Assembly: GCA_910588935.1 (NCBI GenBank)
Contig: CAJUSM010000058.1
Location: forward strand, 1-19,399
Source of the DNA: an uncultured Oscillospiraceae bacterium
GTDB taxonomy: Bacteria; Bacillota; Clostridia; Oscillospirales; Acutalibacteraceae
Reading direction: 5' to 3'
Length of the DNA stretch: 19,399 bases
Within the stretch, counting starts at the first letter, position 1. Each line of letters starts with the position of its first letter. The notes under the pieces are model-generated. The model did not search any database. It worked only from the letters and a program-made list of their open reading frames with translations, and was not told where the DNA came from. This document shows, piece after piece, positions 6,370-13,901 of this stretch. Made by a program: the position numbers and the translations under genes.

Positions 6370-8071
6370 AAGAGCAAACACCTTTGCAGGGCTCCTTTCC
6401 TGGGGCTGTCTGTTGCTGGTTTTTTGCGCCGTTGCATCGGCGGTTATCTTTTTTCTTATGGTGCTGAGCCGGCCTGAGATGCTGGATTATGCCACGGGCC
6501 ATCTCCAGGAATTTGCCGGAAGCCAACCTCCCGCGCTTCCGGGAATGGATCGCGAGGCAGTTAGCTCAGAGGCTGTCCATCACGAGGAACTGGTTTATGC
6601 CTATACAGTAAAAATTATCAGCGCTCTGGCAATTTTACTTGCTGCCACAATTATGATTTTTGCCTTTCGCAGAGACCGCCATGCTTTTGAAGATTTGGTG
6701 GCGAAAGCGTTGGGGAGAATATGGGTAGAAGCAAAGTTGGCTATTTTATTTTGCGTGGCCACCTCCGCTTTCCGACTAATTAGCTGGAGCGGCACAGAGC
6801 GACTCTTTTTCATAGGGATTATGTCCGTGCTCCTTATTTATCTGTTGTGCTTGGATATTGGGCACAATAGGCGTTTTTTTAGCCACAATATCATCCACTC
6901 TATCCTTGTCCGCTTAAACGATTATAAAACTATGACAACCTTTCAGCAGAGAGCCCTTCGCCGGGCGTACACCACCATTGCCATGGTAGTATTCCTTGCC
7001 CTATTTGGGTTAGTTGGCTTTCTAATTGTGTCGGAATTATTGAGACAATTCCCTTCGGTGGCTTTATTTGTGGTTTCCTTGGCGGTTACAGGCATTGTAG
7101 GGACCATCTGGTGGTATATTTTATCCCTTAAGCGGGACTTGCGAGACTGGAATGTACTGATGGACCAAATTACGGAGATGTACGGGGGAGACCTAAATGC
7201 CACCAACCATGTGCCGCCTACCTCCAACCTCTATGACTGCGCCATGCAGCTGAACATGATCCGTACCGGCGTGCGAAAAGCTGTAGAGGAGGGTACCAAG
7301 GCAGACCGAACCAAAATAGAGCTGATTACCAATGTGTCCCACGATATTAAAACGCCGCTGACTTCTATTATCAGCTATGTCGAACTCCTGAAAAAGGAAT
7401 CTGGCCTACCACCCCAGGCTGCGGATTATGTGAATACCATATCCCAAAAGGCCCAGCGGTTAAGCAGCATTGTGCAGGATGTTTTTGATGTGTCGAAAGC
7501 AGCAACAGGCAATATCAGCCTGAATATGGAGAACTTGGATGTGGGCCGGCTGCTCCGACAGACCTTTGCAGAGATGGAGGAAACCATCCAGCATTCTAAG
7601 CTTCAGTGGCGAATGGACATTCCAGATGCCCAGATGCTGATTCATGCCGATGGGCAAAGGCTTTACCGCGTGTTTCAAAATTTAATTCGCAACTGCACCC
7701 AATATTCTCTGGAGGGTTCCCGCGTTTATGTTACAGTTACTGCCCAGAACGGTCTGGCTCAGGTAAGTGTTCGAAATATTTCCAAGAATGAAATCCACAT
7801 GGATGGGGAGGAGCTAACAGCCCGTTTTGTCCGTGGGGATCAGAACCGTACTACAGAGGGCAGTGGCTTGGGACTCTCCATTGCCAAAAGCTTTACCGAG
7901 GCTTGCGGCGGACGGTTTTTTGTCCGTACAGATGGGGATCTGTTTATAGTTACTGTTCAATTCCAGCTGGTAGAGGTTTCGATCCCGGAGGCAACAGTGA
8001 ACCCCCCAAGCGCAAAAGAGCCAGAACCTGTTCCTCACACCGAACCTCAGGTGCCTAAGCTGGAGCTTTAA
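6344..8071 (+). CDS. VanS-like membrane sensor histidine kinase
   Basis: The 575-residue protein has about six hydrophobic segments (17-41, 88-108, 131-147, 153-172, 211-231, 237-260) and an extracytoplasmic loop at 42-87. A dimerisation/phosphotransfer helix follows with H333 in VSHDIKTPLTSIISYVELL. The N-box (VFQNLIRNC) and the G2 box (GSGLGLSIAKS) of the ATPase domain are present. The G1 DxGxG box is replaced by NISKNEIHMDGEEL with RFVRGDQNRTTEG, as is usual for this VanS-like subgroup. The last 35 residues are a Pro/Glu-rich tail. The start taken is TTG 6344, preceded by GGTGTGGGGG; a TTG at 6356 (LKNTRR) is an alternative. It overlaps the regulator gene and is its obvious partner. The signal sensed is unknown, but the multi-pass N-terminus suggests a membrane or envelope cue. 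Confidence 0.9.
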   Translation: MGTSLKNTRRANTFAGLLSWGCLLLVFCAVASAVIFFLMVLSRPEMLDYATGHLQEFAGSQPPALPGMDREAVSSEAVHHEELVYAYTVKIISALAILLAATIMIFAFRRDRHAFEDLVAKALGRIWVEAKLAILFCVATSAFRLISWSGTERLFFIGIMSVLLIYLLCLDIGHNRRFFSHNIIHSILVRLNDYKTMTTFQQRALRRAYTTIAMVVFLALFGLVGFLIVSELLRQFPSVALFVVSLAVTGIVGTIWWYILSLKRDLRDWNVLMDQITEMYGGDLNATNHVPPTSNLYDCAMQLNMIRTGVRKAVEEGTKADRTKIELITNVSHDIKTPLTSIISYVELLKKESGLPPQAADYVNTISQKAQRLSSIVQDVFDVSKAATGNISLNMENLDVGRLLRQTFAEMEETIQHSKLQWRMDIPDAQMLIHADGQRLYRVFQNLIRNCTQYSLEGSRVYVTVTAQNGLAQVSVRNISKNEIHMDGEELTARFVRGDQNRTTEGSGLGLSIAKSFTEACGGRFFVRTDGDLFIVTVQFQLVEVSIPEATVNPPSAKEPEPVPHTEPQVPKLEL

Positions 8072-8075
8072 ACTT

Positions 8076-8819
8076 TTACCGCCCCTCTAAATCTAATAAG
8101 ACAATGGGAAAGTAATTTTTGATGCCTTCTGTCAGGACTTCTCGCTGGCGGAGGGCGTTTTCCATCTGTTCAGGCTTAAGCTGTATTCTTGCGGCTCCAT
8201 GAAATACCCGTATCCGAAAATCTCGGAAACCCTGGGCAGCCAAGTATTCTTCTGCCTTCTCAATTTTCCACAGGTCAGCCTGATTCAATGATTGTCCAGT
8301 AGGTACTCGGGTGGCTAGGCAGGCATAGGCGGGCTTATCCCAGGTAAACAGTCCCGCTTTTCGAGATAGCTCTCGTACCTGGGCTTTAGTTAAGCCGCAT
8401 TCCCGCAGGGGCGAACGAACAGAAAGCTCTTTAAGTGCCCGCATTCCCGGCCGGTCCTCCACCTGGTCAGAAGCATTGGTTCCATCAATAATGAGCGGAT
8501 ATCCATCTACAGACGCTTGCGCCTTTAAGGCGGAAAATATGGCAGCTTTGCAGTGATAGCAGCGGTCGGCAGGATTGGAGCGTACCGCTTCTACAGACAG
8601 AATATCCAATGGGATTACACGCAGTGAAATTTCTAGCTGGGCACAAAGCTTCTTAGCATCTTCCAACTCAAAAGCCGGTTGGAAAGGAGTCTTAACAAAA
8701 TAGGGCTGGACCTTGGCATGATTCTTTACTGCTGCGTATAGCAGGTAAGCTGAGTCCACGCCACCAGAAAAGCCCAAAGCGGCAGACGGGTTTTTTGCAA
8801 AAAAATCGGTCAAATTCAT
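8076..8819 (-). CDS. larE: LarE-like ATP-dependent sacrificial sulfur transferase
   Basis: The 247-residue protein is a PP-loop ATPase with SGGVDSAYLL (18-27) and the LarE blocks CYHCKAAIF (87-95), DGTNASDQVEDRPGMRAL and SPLRECGLTKAQVRELS. C167 in ACLATRVPTG corresponds to the cysteine that donates its sulfur in Lactobacillus LarE. LarE builds the thiocarboxylates of the nickel-pincer nucleotide cofactor of lactate racemase and related LarA enzymes. No larB, larC or larA lies in the window, so its partners must be elsewhere, or it serves another sulfur-transfer role. GGTGG 7 nt before the ATG supports the start. The stop faces the kinase stop with only 4 nt between, and a strong hairpin separates the gene from the chemoreceptor gene upstream. 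No clear promoter of its own was found. Confidence 0.85.
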   Translation of the reverse strand: MNLTDFFAKNPSAALGFSGGVDSAYLLYAAVKNHAKVQPYFVKTPFQPAFELEDAKKLCAQLEISLRVIPLDILSVEAVRSNPADRCYHCKAAIFSALKAQASVDGYPLIIDGTNASDQVEDRPGMRALKELSVRSPLRECGLTKAQVRELSRKAGLFTWDKPAYACLATRVPTGQSLNQADLWKIEKAEEYLAAQGFRDFRIRVFHGAARIQLKPEQMENALRQREVLTEGIKNYFPIVLLDLEGR

Positions 8820-8852
8820 TTTAATACCACCTTTGCTGGAGTAAAAATAGAG

Positions 8853-8892
8853 AAAATCCGGACCTGGTCCCCAGAGGGCAGGTCCGGATTTT
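8853..8892. terminator. Strong terminator after the chemoreceptor gene
   Basis: AAAATCCGGACCTG (8853-8866) and its exact complement CAGGTCCGGATTTT (8879-8892) form a 14-bp stem with a 12-nt loop. The T-runs at both ends allow function in both directions. It lies 20 nt after the chemoreceptor stop codon on the minus strand. Confidence 0.85.
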
Positions 8893-8912
8893 ATAGAAAA
8901 ATTGAGTTGCTT

Positions 8913-10562
8913 TTATCCTTTTAGCTTGAATCTCCTGGTCTGTTCCTTCAATCGGTTCGATTGCGTAAATAGTTCGGTACTTACTGCGGCAGATTCCTGG
9001 CTGGTAGCAGAGTTGGTCTGCACTACAGCGGAAATCTGGCCAATTCCTTCTGTAACCTGAAGGATAGATTCTGCTTCGCCTCGTACAGCGTCGGCAATGG
9101 TGCCAATATCGCTATTAGAGCGAGTAACCAACTCGAGAGTTTTTTGCAGAGCAGCGGAAACATCTCCTACAATCTGGCTGCCCCGTTGGGCGGCTTTCAC
9201 ACAGTTATCAATTAGTTCCTTGGTAGCTTTGGCGGCTTGGTCGGACTGGGCTGCCAAGCTTCGCACTTCGTCGGCAACTACGGCAAAGCCTTTTCCAGCT
9301 GTGCCTGCGCGGGCAGCCTCTACAGCGGCGTTTAGAGCCAGAATGTTGGTTTGGAAGGAAATATTCTCAATGGTAGTAATAATCTGGCCAATTTGCTGAG
9401 AGGTACCGCTGATATCAGACATGGCAGATACCATCTGCTCCATATATTCGCCGCTGGTGGAAACCTGCTCTCCTGTTAGCCGGGCGTGGTCTTGGGCGTC
9501 TGCTGCTACTTCTACATTTTGTTTGGAACTCTTAGAGATGTCATCCAGAGTAGCATAAAGCTCTTCTACAGCGCTGGCTTGCTCGGTAGCGCCCTGGGCC
9601 AAAGACTGCGAACTGCTGGAAAGCTGCTCCGCGTTTTGGGAAATCTGGAATTCTGCCTCCATAATCTGATGCATGGCCCCAGATAGATTGGTAGTTAGGT
9701 TATTGATCGAGGTCTGAATAGAACTAAAATCTCCTATGTAGTCGGAAACGGTAGATACGGAGAAATCCCCCTGGGCAAGCTGAGACATAATACGATTAAT
9801 ATCGCTTACATAGCTATCAATCATTTTCATGGACCGCTCTAGAGTAGAGGCCAAATCACCAATCTCGTCCGAAGCAGAATATTCCAATTGCAGATTCAGC
9901 CGTCCCTCCTGCAGCGGTTTGCTGCTTTTGGTAATGGAGAGGATGGGTTTAACAACTTTACCAAGTACATAGACAATTAGGCTGATTAGGCAGACCAAAG
10001 CTAAGCACAGACAGACTACAGTGGTAACATGCATAAGCATGGTGGTATTCTCTAGTTCCTGTACACTAGTGGCGCTTAGGTCGGTACATTGGTCAATTAC
10101 TTGGTCCAGCAGGCCTACCAGGGTGCCCAGGTTTGCCTGAATGGTTTCCTGAAAGTAACTTTGGGCCTCTTCTGGGTTAGATTCCAATAGCTCCAGCGCA
10201 TGGGTGGCAGAAGCATGCAGTTCTTTGTGCAGGGGCTCCAGTTCGGTGCGCAGTTTCAGGATATCCGGATTCTCTGTGCCGGCCTCTCCATAAAGCCACT
10301 GACCCAGCACGCAAGTAGTGGGGTCAATACTACCGGTAAATTCAGTGCCTGCGTAAAGGGCATTGCTCAGGTTCGAGGACCATCTGTAGTGAGCAGATTC
10401 AGCGCGTTGGGCTTTGTCCAGCAGGGCATTAACTTCAATGGAGGCCGACTGGGTGGCTTCCAAGCGAAGAATGTTTACTGTTGTCATCACACTAAACAGT
10501 AATGTAGATGACAAGGCAGCAATTACCCGAATGGCAACCATCTTTTTTATGCTTTTTTTCAT
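8913..10562 (-). CDS. Methyl-accepting chemotaxis protein with extracytoplasmic CZB-like domain
   Basis: The protein is a transmembrane chemoreceptor of about 549 residues. Numbers here count from the alternative ATG at 10574; the ATG at 10562 (MKKSIKK) is preferred because AGAAGGG abuts the first ATG but lies 12 nt before the second. TM1 is at 13-35 and TM2 at 182-205, followed by a HAMP linker (206-260) and a long coiled-coil signalling domain. The hairpin tip reads NISFQTNILALNAAVEAARAG, followed by KGFAVVADEVRSLA. Between the membrane segments H62, W65, C88, LGQWLYG (90-96), H116 and H120 match the zinc-binding CZB pattern HxxWxxxL, CxLGxW and HxxxH. No CheR-binding tail pentapeptide is seen. 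It probably senses zinc or a zinc-modulated signal outside the cell. No other chemotaxis genes are near. Confidence 0.9.
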   Translation of the reverse strand: MKKSIKKMVAIRVIAALSSTLLFSVMTTVNILRLEATQSASIEVNALLDKAQRAESAHYRWSSNLSNALYAGTEFTGSIDPTTCVLGQWLYGEAGTENPDILKLRTELEPLHKELHASATHALELLESNPEEAQSYFQETIQANLGTLVGLLDQVIDQCTDLSATSVQELENTTMLMHVTTVVCLCLALVCLISLIVYVLGKVVKPILSITKSSKPLQEGRLNLQLEYSASDEIGDLASTLERSMKMIDSYVSDINRIMSQLAQGDFSVSTVSDYIGDFSSIQTSINNLTTNLSGAMHQIMEAEFQISQNAEQLSSSSQSLAQGATEQASAVEELYATLDDISKSSKQNVEVAADAQDHARLTGEQVSTSGEYMEQMVSAMSDISGTSQQIGQIITTIENISFQTNILALNAAVEAARAGTAGKGFAVVADEVRSLAAQSDQAAKATKELIDNCVKAAQRGSQIVGDVSAALQKTLELVTRSNSDIGTIADAVRGEAESILQVTEGIGQISAVVQTNSATSQESAAVSTELFTQSNRLKEQTRRFKLKG

Positions 10563-10635
10563 AGAGAAGAACATCCCTTCTGTCCGTTGGGCTTTAGGAG
10601 CCTGGGACTGATTTGTGATTTACACATTCAACATT

Positions 10636-10664
10636 ATCATACACCAGAGCAGAGACTTTTGCAA
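10636..10664 (-). promoter_or_regulatory. Promoter of the chemoreceptor gene
   Basis: On the minus strand TTGCAA (10664-10659), a 17-nt spacer and TATGAT (10641-10636) lie about 73 nt before the preferred start codon. Confidence 0.6.
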
Positions 10665-10739
10665 CCCCTAATTATAGCTTTTTAGAAAAATAAAATGCAA
10701 TAGTCAAAGCTGTTGTTTCCTAGAAAACAATTGGCATAT

Positions 10740-12112
10740 TTACTCATAGGACTTAATAAACTCAATATTATATTTTTCGGTGTCGGAAAGGGTTGAGCTG
10801 TCAAAATCTGCCGCGGGAATACAGCCGTTATACCAGGGCTGGGCAATAAAGTAGGCTTTTATGTCGGGATCGGAAAACATTCGCCCATTTCTGGCATAAA
10901 TCTCATTGCGGGCAATAGAGAGCTGCCACTCGCTCATTCCCGCAATGTCTGCATATGTCAGCCTTCGAGAGGAGCTTTGGGGGATAATATAGTTATTGTA
11001 TGTGGTTACGGTGCCGGAATTGCCTACCTGTTGGGAAACGCCGTTTAGGCCATCCTCATATTGCTTAAGAAAATCAATATTTTTCTGTTCAATGTCGCTG
11101 ATAACAGACATAGAGAAATCGCCAGGCTCTATGGTGCCATTATACCAGCCTTGTGCCTCAAAGTAGATACGTACATCCTCATCGCTGAACTTTCTGCCGT
11201 GGCGGGCAAAGATTTCATTTCGGGCTAGCATCATATCCTGTTTGGTAAAATTCTCAATGTCTATATAAGTAAGTAGTCGCTGGGAGCTTTGGGGCAGAAT
11301 GTAGTAATTGCTCGCATCGTCTTCTGCAGGGGCTGCTGCCTCTTGTACAGGAGCCTCTGTAGGCTCTATAGTTTCCTTTTTCCCGATTTCCACCACATCT
11401 TCACCCTGTAAAGTGCCAGAGGTGTCTGGAAAAATAGTACATAGATAATGGTCAGTCTCATAGCTGCCTTGGGCGTTGTCGCCAATGGTATAGGTAACCG
11501 TTAGATAGGGAAAATACTGCTCTTCAGCTTCCTTGGCAGTAAGGCCATCTAGCTCGGGAAAAACCTGAGAAAGGGTGGTGCGCAAAGAAACTGGCAGGCT
11601 CTCGCCGGTTAAATCCCCAGTGGCCATAACAAACTGGGCCTGGTCTCCAAACCGGTTAAAGGTATAAAGCTTGTTGTCACCCAATGTATCCCCACTTAAA
11701 TAACCTTCTTCAGCCAGTTGGTCAAAGGTTAAGTCTAGACCCCGCAGATACGCGAACTGAGGATCCTGTCCGGGGACAGTATTTGTTGTAAGAGAAGAGG
11801 CTGAAGACATAGGCTCTTCCGAAAGCAGGGAGGTAGCGTTATCTTCTGCGGTCGAGCTGAAGACAGGGCGTAGCAGAAACATGGCAACCGTGCCCAGGGC
11901 GCAAATAATTGACAAGGAAGCTGCCACCAGGCCACCAGAGGCCATTTGCTTTTTCGTGAAGGAAGAGGGTACGGTTGCGGATATCCCGCGGGGTATGCCG
12001 ATGTGTTTGACGGGGGAGGCTGAGGGTTTTGCTGGGGTGGGGTGCCGCATTTCGGGCAAAAGCTGCTGCCGTCAGAAAGAGGCGCGCCGCAGCGGGTACA
12101 AAACTTTGTCAT
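10740..12112 (-). pseudogene. Zinc-ribbon membrane protein with two YARHG domains, frameshifted
   Basis: The N-terminus starts at ATG 12112 (AGGAG 10 nt upstream) and encodes a zinc ribbon (C5, C8, C19, C22: CTRCG and CPKCG) and a Pro-rich linker. After codon 54 this frame becomes nonsense. The -1 frame supplies the expected continuation: KKQMASGG, a membrane segment (LVAASLSIICALGTVAMFLL), a Ser/Thr-rich stalk and a middle domain. Two YARHG domains of about 84 residues follow, each with LARNEI(F/Y)AR(H/N)GR or IARNEIYARNGR, then a WYNG motif. One extra A in the A5 run (11950-11954) would restore a single 457-residue protein. YARHG domains are common in membrane or secreted Firmicute proteins and their role is unclear. 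It could be a true mutation, a phase-variable tract or a sequencing error. No slippery heptamer supports programmed frameshifting. Confidence 0.8.
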
Positions 12113-12146
12113 TTTTGCATTTCTCCTCTCAACTCTCCGTTGCGTG

Positions 12147-12318
12147 TAGGGCTTGTTTGAAAATAGAGGAAATGAGGGATTTTTGGCCAGAAGGGGACAA
12201 TTTCAAGGAGAAGAACCGCTGTAGTTAGCCGCGCTAACTACGGACGAGGATTTTCGACGTAGAAAGTGGCCTCTTATGGCAAAAAAGACGACGTTTTCGA
12301 TTTTTCAAACAAGCCCTA
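12147..12318. mobile_element. 168-bp MITE-like element with 15-bp terminal inverted repeats and TA flanks
   Basis: GGGCTTGTTTGAAAA (12149-12163) is repeated exactly in inverted orientation ending at 12316, and each end is flanked by TA (12147-12148 and 12317-12318). No transposase is encoded. The interior has a 9-bp palindrome, GTAGTTAGC-CGC-GCTAACTAC (12221-12241), and further imperfect complementarity between its two halves, so an RNA copy would fold strongly. TA target duplication and ends of this type recall IS5-group elements, which could mobilise it in trans; that link is from memory. A flanking GTTGCGT/ACGCAAC pair (12139-12145, 12322-12328) extends the symmetry beyond the TA. Confidence 0.7.
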
Positions 12319-12343
12319 GAAACGCAACCAATAATATAATCAA

Positions 12344-12372
12344 ATTTTACACGATACTGTATCATTTGGCAA
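12344..12372 (-). promoter_or_regulatory. Probable promoter of the YARHG gene with palindrome in spacer
   Basis: On the minus strand TTGCCA (12372-12367), a 17-nt spacer and TAAAAT (12349-12344) face the YARHG gene. The 11-bp palindrome GATACTGTATC (12353-12363) sits in the spacer and could be an operator. The MITE-like element lies between this promoter and the gene, giving a leader of about 220 nt. Confidence 0.5.
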
Positions 12373-12418
12373 CGTTTTTTTCAAAACTTTGGCAGGCCTT
12401 GAACGCTGAAAAGAGGAA

Positions 12419-12449
12419 ACGCAGGCAAAGCAGTCTGCTTTACCTGCGT
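12419..12449 (-). terminator. Terminator of the Gfo/Idh/MocA oxidoreductase gene
   Basis: On the minus strand ACGCAGGTAAAGCA pairs with TGCTTTGCCTGCGT (one U-G pair), giving a 14-bp stem with a 3-nt loop, followed by TTTCCTCTTTT. It lies 30 nt after the oxidoreductase stop codon. Confidence 0.75.
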
Positions 12450-12479
12450 GTTTACTGTTATAGGGATGGGGGATATTTT

Positions 12480-13715
12480 TTAGAAATCGTACTCAATCAC
12501 GCCCCAGGGTGTCTCTTGCCGGTGTAGGGCAATGGATTTGGACATTTCCCGCACCTCGTCGGCGGTAACACTCCTATTTAGCTCCTGAGAGATAAAAATA
12601 GCGTCGGAGAGCAATGCGGTTTCCATGGCAATATAGGGGGAATCGATGCGGGTACTGTCATCCAGCTCACCCCGGACATAGGCCGCCCAATGGACCTGGT
12701 TGTCGTTGTAAAGAGCTATACGGGGATCTACCTGGGTCTCCTTGCGGCCGTTTTCCTGACAGTCAATAATCTTCGAGGTCTTCATACCGTCTTCATAGCC
12801 GAAGAACTCCAAGGTAGGCTTCTGTGCATTTCCGCCGCCGGCAATACGGCCGCCCTTGGGCACAGCCAGCTCGCCGCCAGTGGTGTCTACATCAATCAGC
12901 TTTAGGCCGCCCATAGAGCCAGCCACAAAGCTTGTACCTACCTCGTCCATGTGCATGGCCCAATCTTCATAAATATCTAGGGAAACACCATTTTTAAACT
13001 TGGCAATGCCAACGCTCAAATCTTCAACGTCATAGGTTAAGCCATTGGGAAGAAGCCGAGGATCCTGGTAGTAATCGGCCGAGGAGAGGCCATAAACGGT
13101 ATCTAACTCAGGCATGCCCATAATGTACAGCATCTGGGCAAGATGATAAATGCCTAGGTCACAGAGAGGTCCATGTACGCCAATATCCTTGGAGATGAAA
13201 TCCCGGGAAAAAGCAGGCATATCAAAGCCAGGCCGTCCCTCCCGGCGGTGGCCAACACTGCGGGCATGGTAAAGTTTGCCAAGCTTGCCCTCTTCAATTA
13301 GCTTTTTGGCATAGCGCGTCTGCAGGTTAAAGATGGAACTAATCTGTATAGCGAGCTTTTGGCCATACACTTTCTGGGCGTCGTAAAGGATTTTGGCGTC
13401 AGCATAGCTTGCCGCCATCGGCTTTTCGCAGTAGCAGGGGAAACCGGCTTTCATTACCGCCACAGAGACAGGGGTATGCAGGTTGTTGTGGACGCAGACG
13501 TCAATGGCATCCAAGTCATCCCGTTTCAGCATTTCCCGAAAATCAACATACAAATCCTGCTCGGGGATATTGTACCGCTCGCCCCAGGCTTTTACTTTCT
13601 TTTCGTCAATGTCGCAGCCAGCCACTACCTTGGTGTTGGGAATGTTGGACCAAATGGTCATATGGCGGTTCGAGATCATTCCAGTGCCAATAATCCCAAT
13701 GCGCAGTTCTTTCAT
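12480..13715 (-). CDS. Gfo/Idh/MocA-family NAD(P)-dependent oxidoreductase
   Basis: The 411-residue protein has an N-terminal Rossmann fold with the nucleotide-binding turn IGIIGTGMISNRH (6-18). C-YCEKPMA carries the family EKP motif (97-99). The C-terminal alpha/beta domain contains GPLCDLGIYH, whose D187 and H191 match the usual D-x-G-x-H substrate site. These enzymes oxidise or reduce sugars, inositols and related polyols, or act on glycosides. The exact substrate cannot be read from sequence. AGGAGG stands 12 nt before the ATG. The gene is transcribed from its own promoter, divergent from nhaC, and ends at a strong hairpin. The GH127-type glycosidase and the epimerase downstream in the window hint at plant-sugar use, but there is no operon link. 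Confidence 0.9.
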   Translation of the reverse strand: MKELRIGIIGTGMISNRHMTIWSNIPNTKVVAGCDIDEKKVKAWGERYNIPEQDLYVDFREMLKRDDLDAIDVCVHNNLHTPVSVAVMKAGFPCYCEKPMAASYADAKILYDAQKVYGQKLAIQISSIFNLQTRYAKKLIEEGKLGKLYHARSVGHRREGRPGFDMPAFSRDFISKDIGVHGPLCDLGIYHLAQMLYIMGMPELDTVYGLSSADYYQDPRLLPNGLTYDVEDLSVGIAKFKNGVSLDIYEDWAMHMDEVGTSFVAGSMGGLKLIDVDTTGGELAVPKGGRIAGGGNAQKPTLEFFGYEDGMKTSKIIDCQENGRKETQVDPRIALYNDNQVHWAAYVRGELDDSTRIDSPYIAMETALLSDAIFISQELNRSVTADEVREMSKSIALHRQETPWGVIEYDF

Positions 13716-13762
13716 AATTAATAACAGCCTCCTAGATTAAAATGTAATTGCATTCCTACTGT

Positions 13763-13791
13763 ATTTTACTATATTTTTCCACGGTTTACAA
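13763..13791 (-). promoter_or_regulatory. Promoter of the oxidoreductase gene
   Basis: On the minus strand TTGTAA (13791-13786), a 17-nt spacer and TAAAAT (13768-13763) lie about 48 nt before the start codon. Confidence 0.6.
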
Positions 13792-13835
13792 GGGAGAGAG
13801 CCGGGAGAGCGGAAAATTCTTTGGAAAAACGAGCA

Positions 13836-13864
13836 TTGACAATGGCGAGAAATTGGTTTATAAT
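13836..13864 (+). promoter_or_regulatory. Perfect consensus sigma-A promoter of nhaC
   Basis: TTGACA (13836-13841), a 17-nt spacer and TATAAT (13859-13864) match the housekeeping consensus at all twelve positions, about 37 nt before the nhaC start. High basal expression is likely unless repressed. Confidence 0.85.
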
Positions 13865-13901
13865 CTTTTTGTAAATTTATAAAAACGAAAGGGGAGTACA
13901 T

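Noticed and set aside
10680..10739. Terminator after the YARHG gene
   Set aside because: Only a weak hairpin (TTGTTT/AAACAA) without a directly following U-run is present on the minus strand.
11940..11960. Programmed -1 frameshift in the YARHG gene
   Set aside because: The zero-frame codons CGA AAA AGC do not make an X-XXY-YYZ slippery heptamer. A lost base in the A-run explains it more simply.
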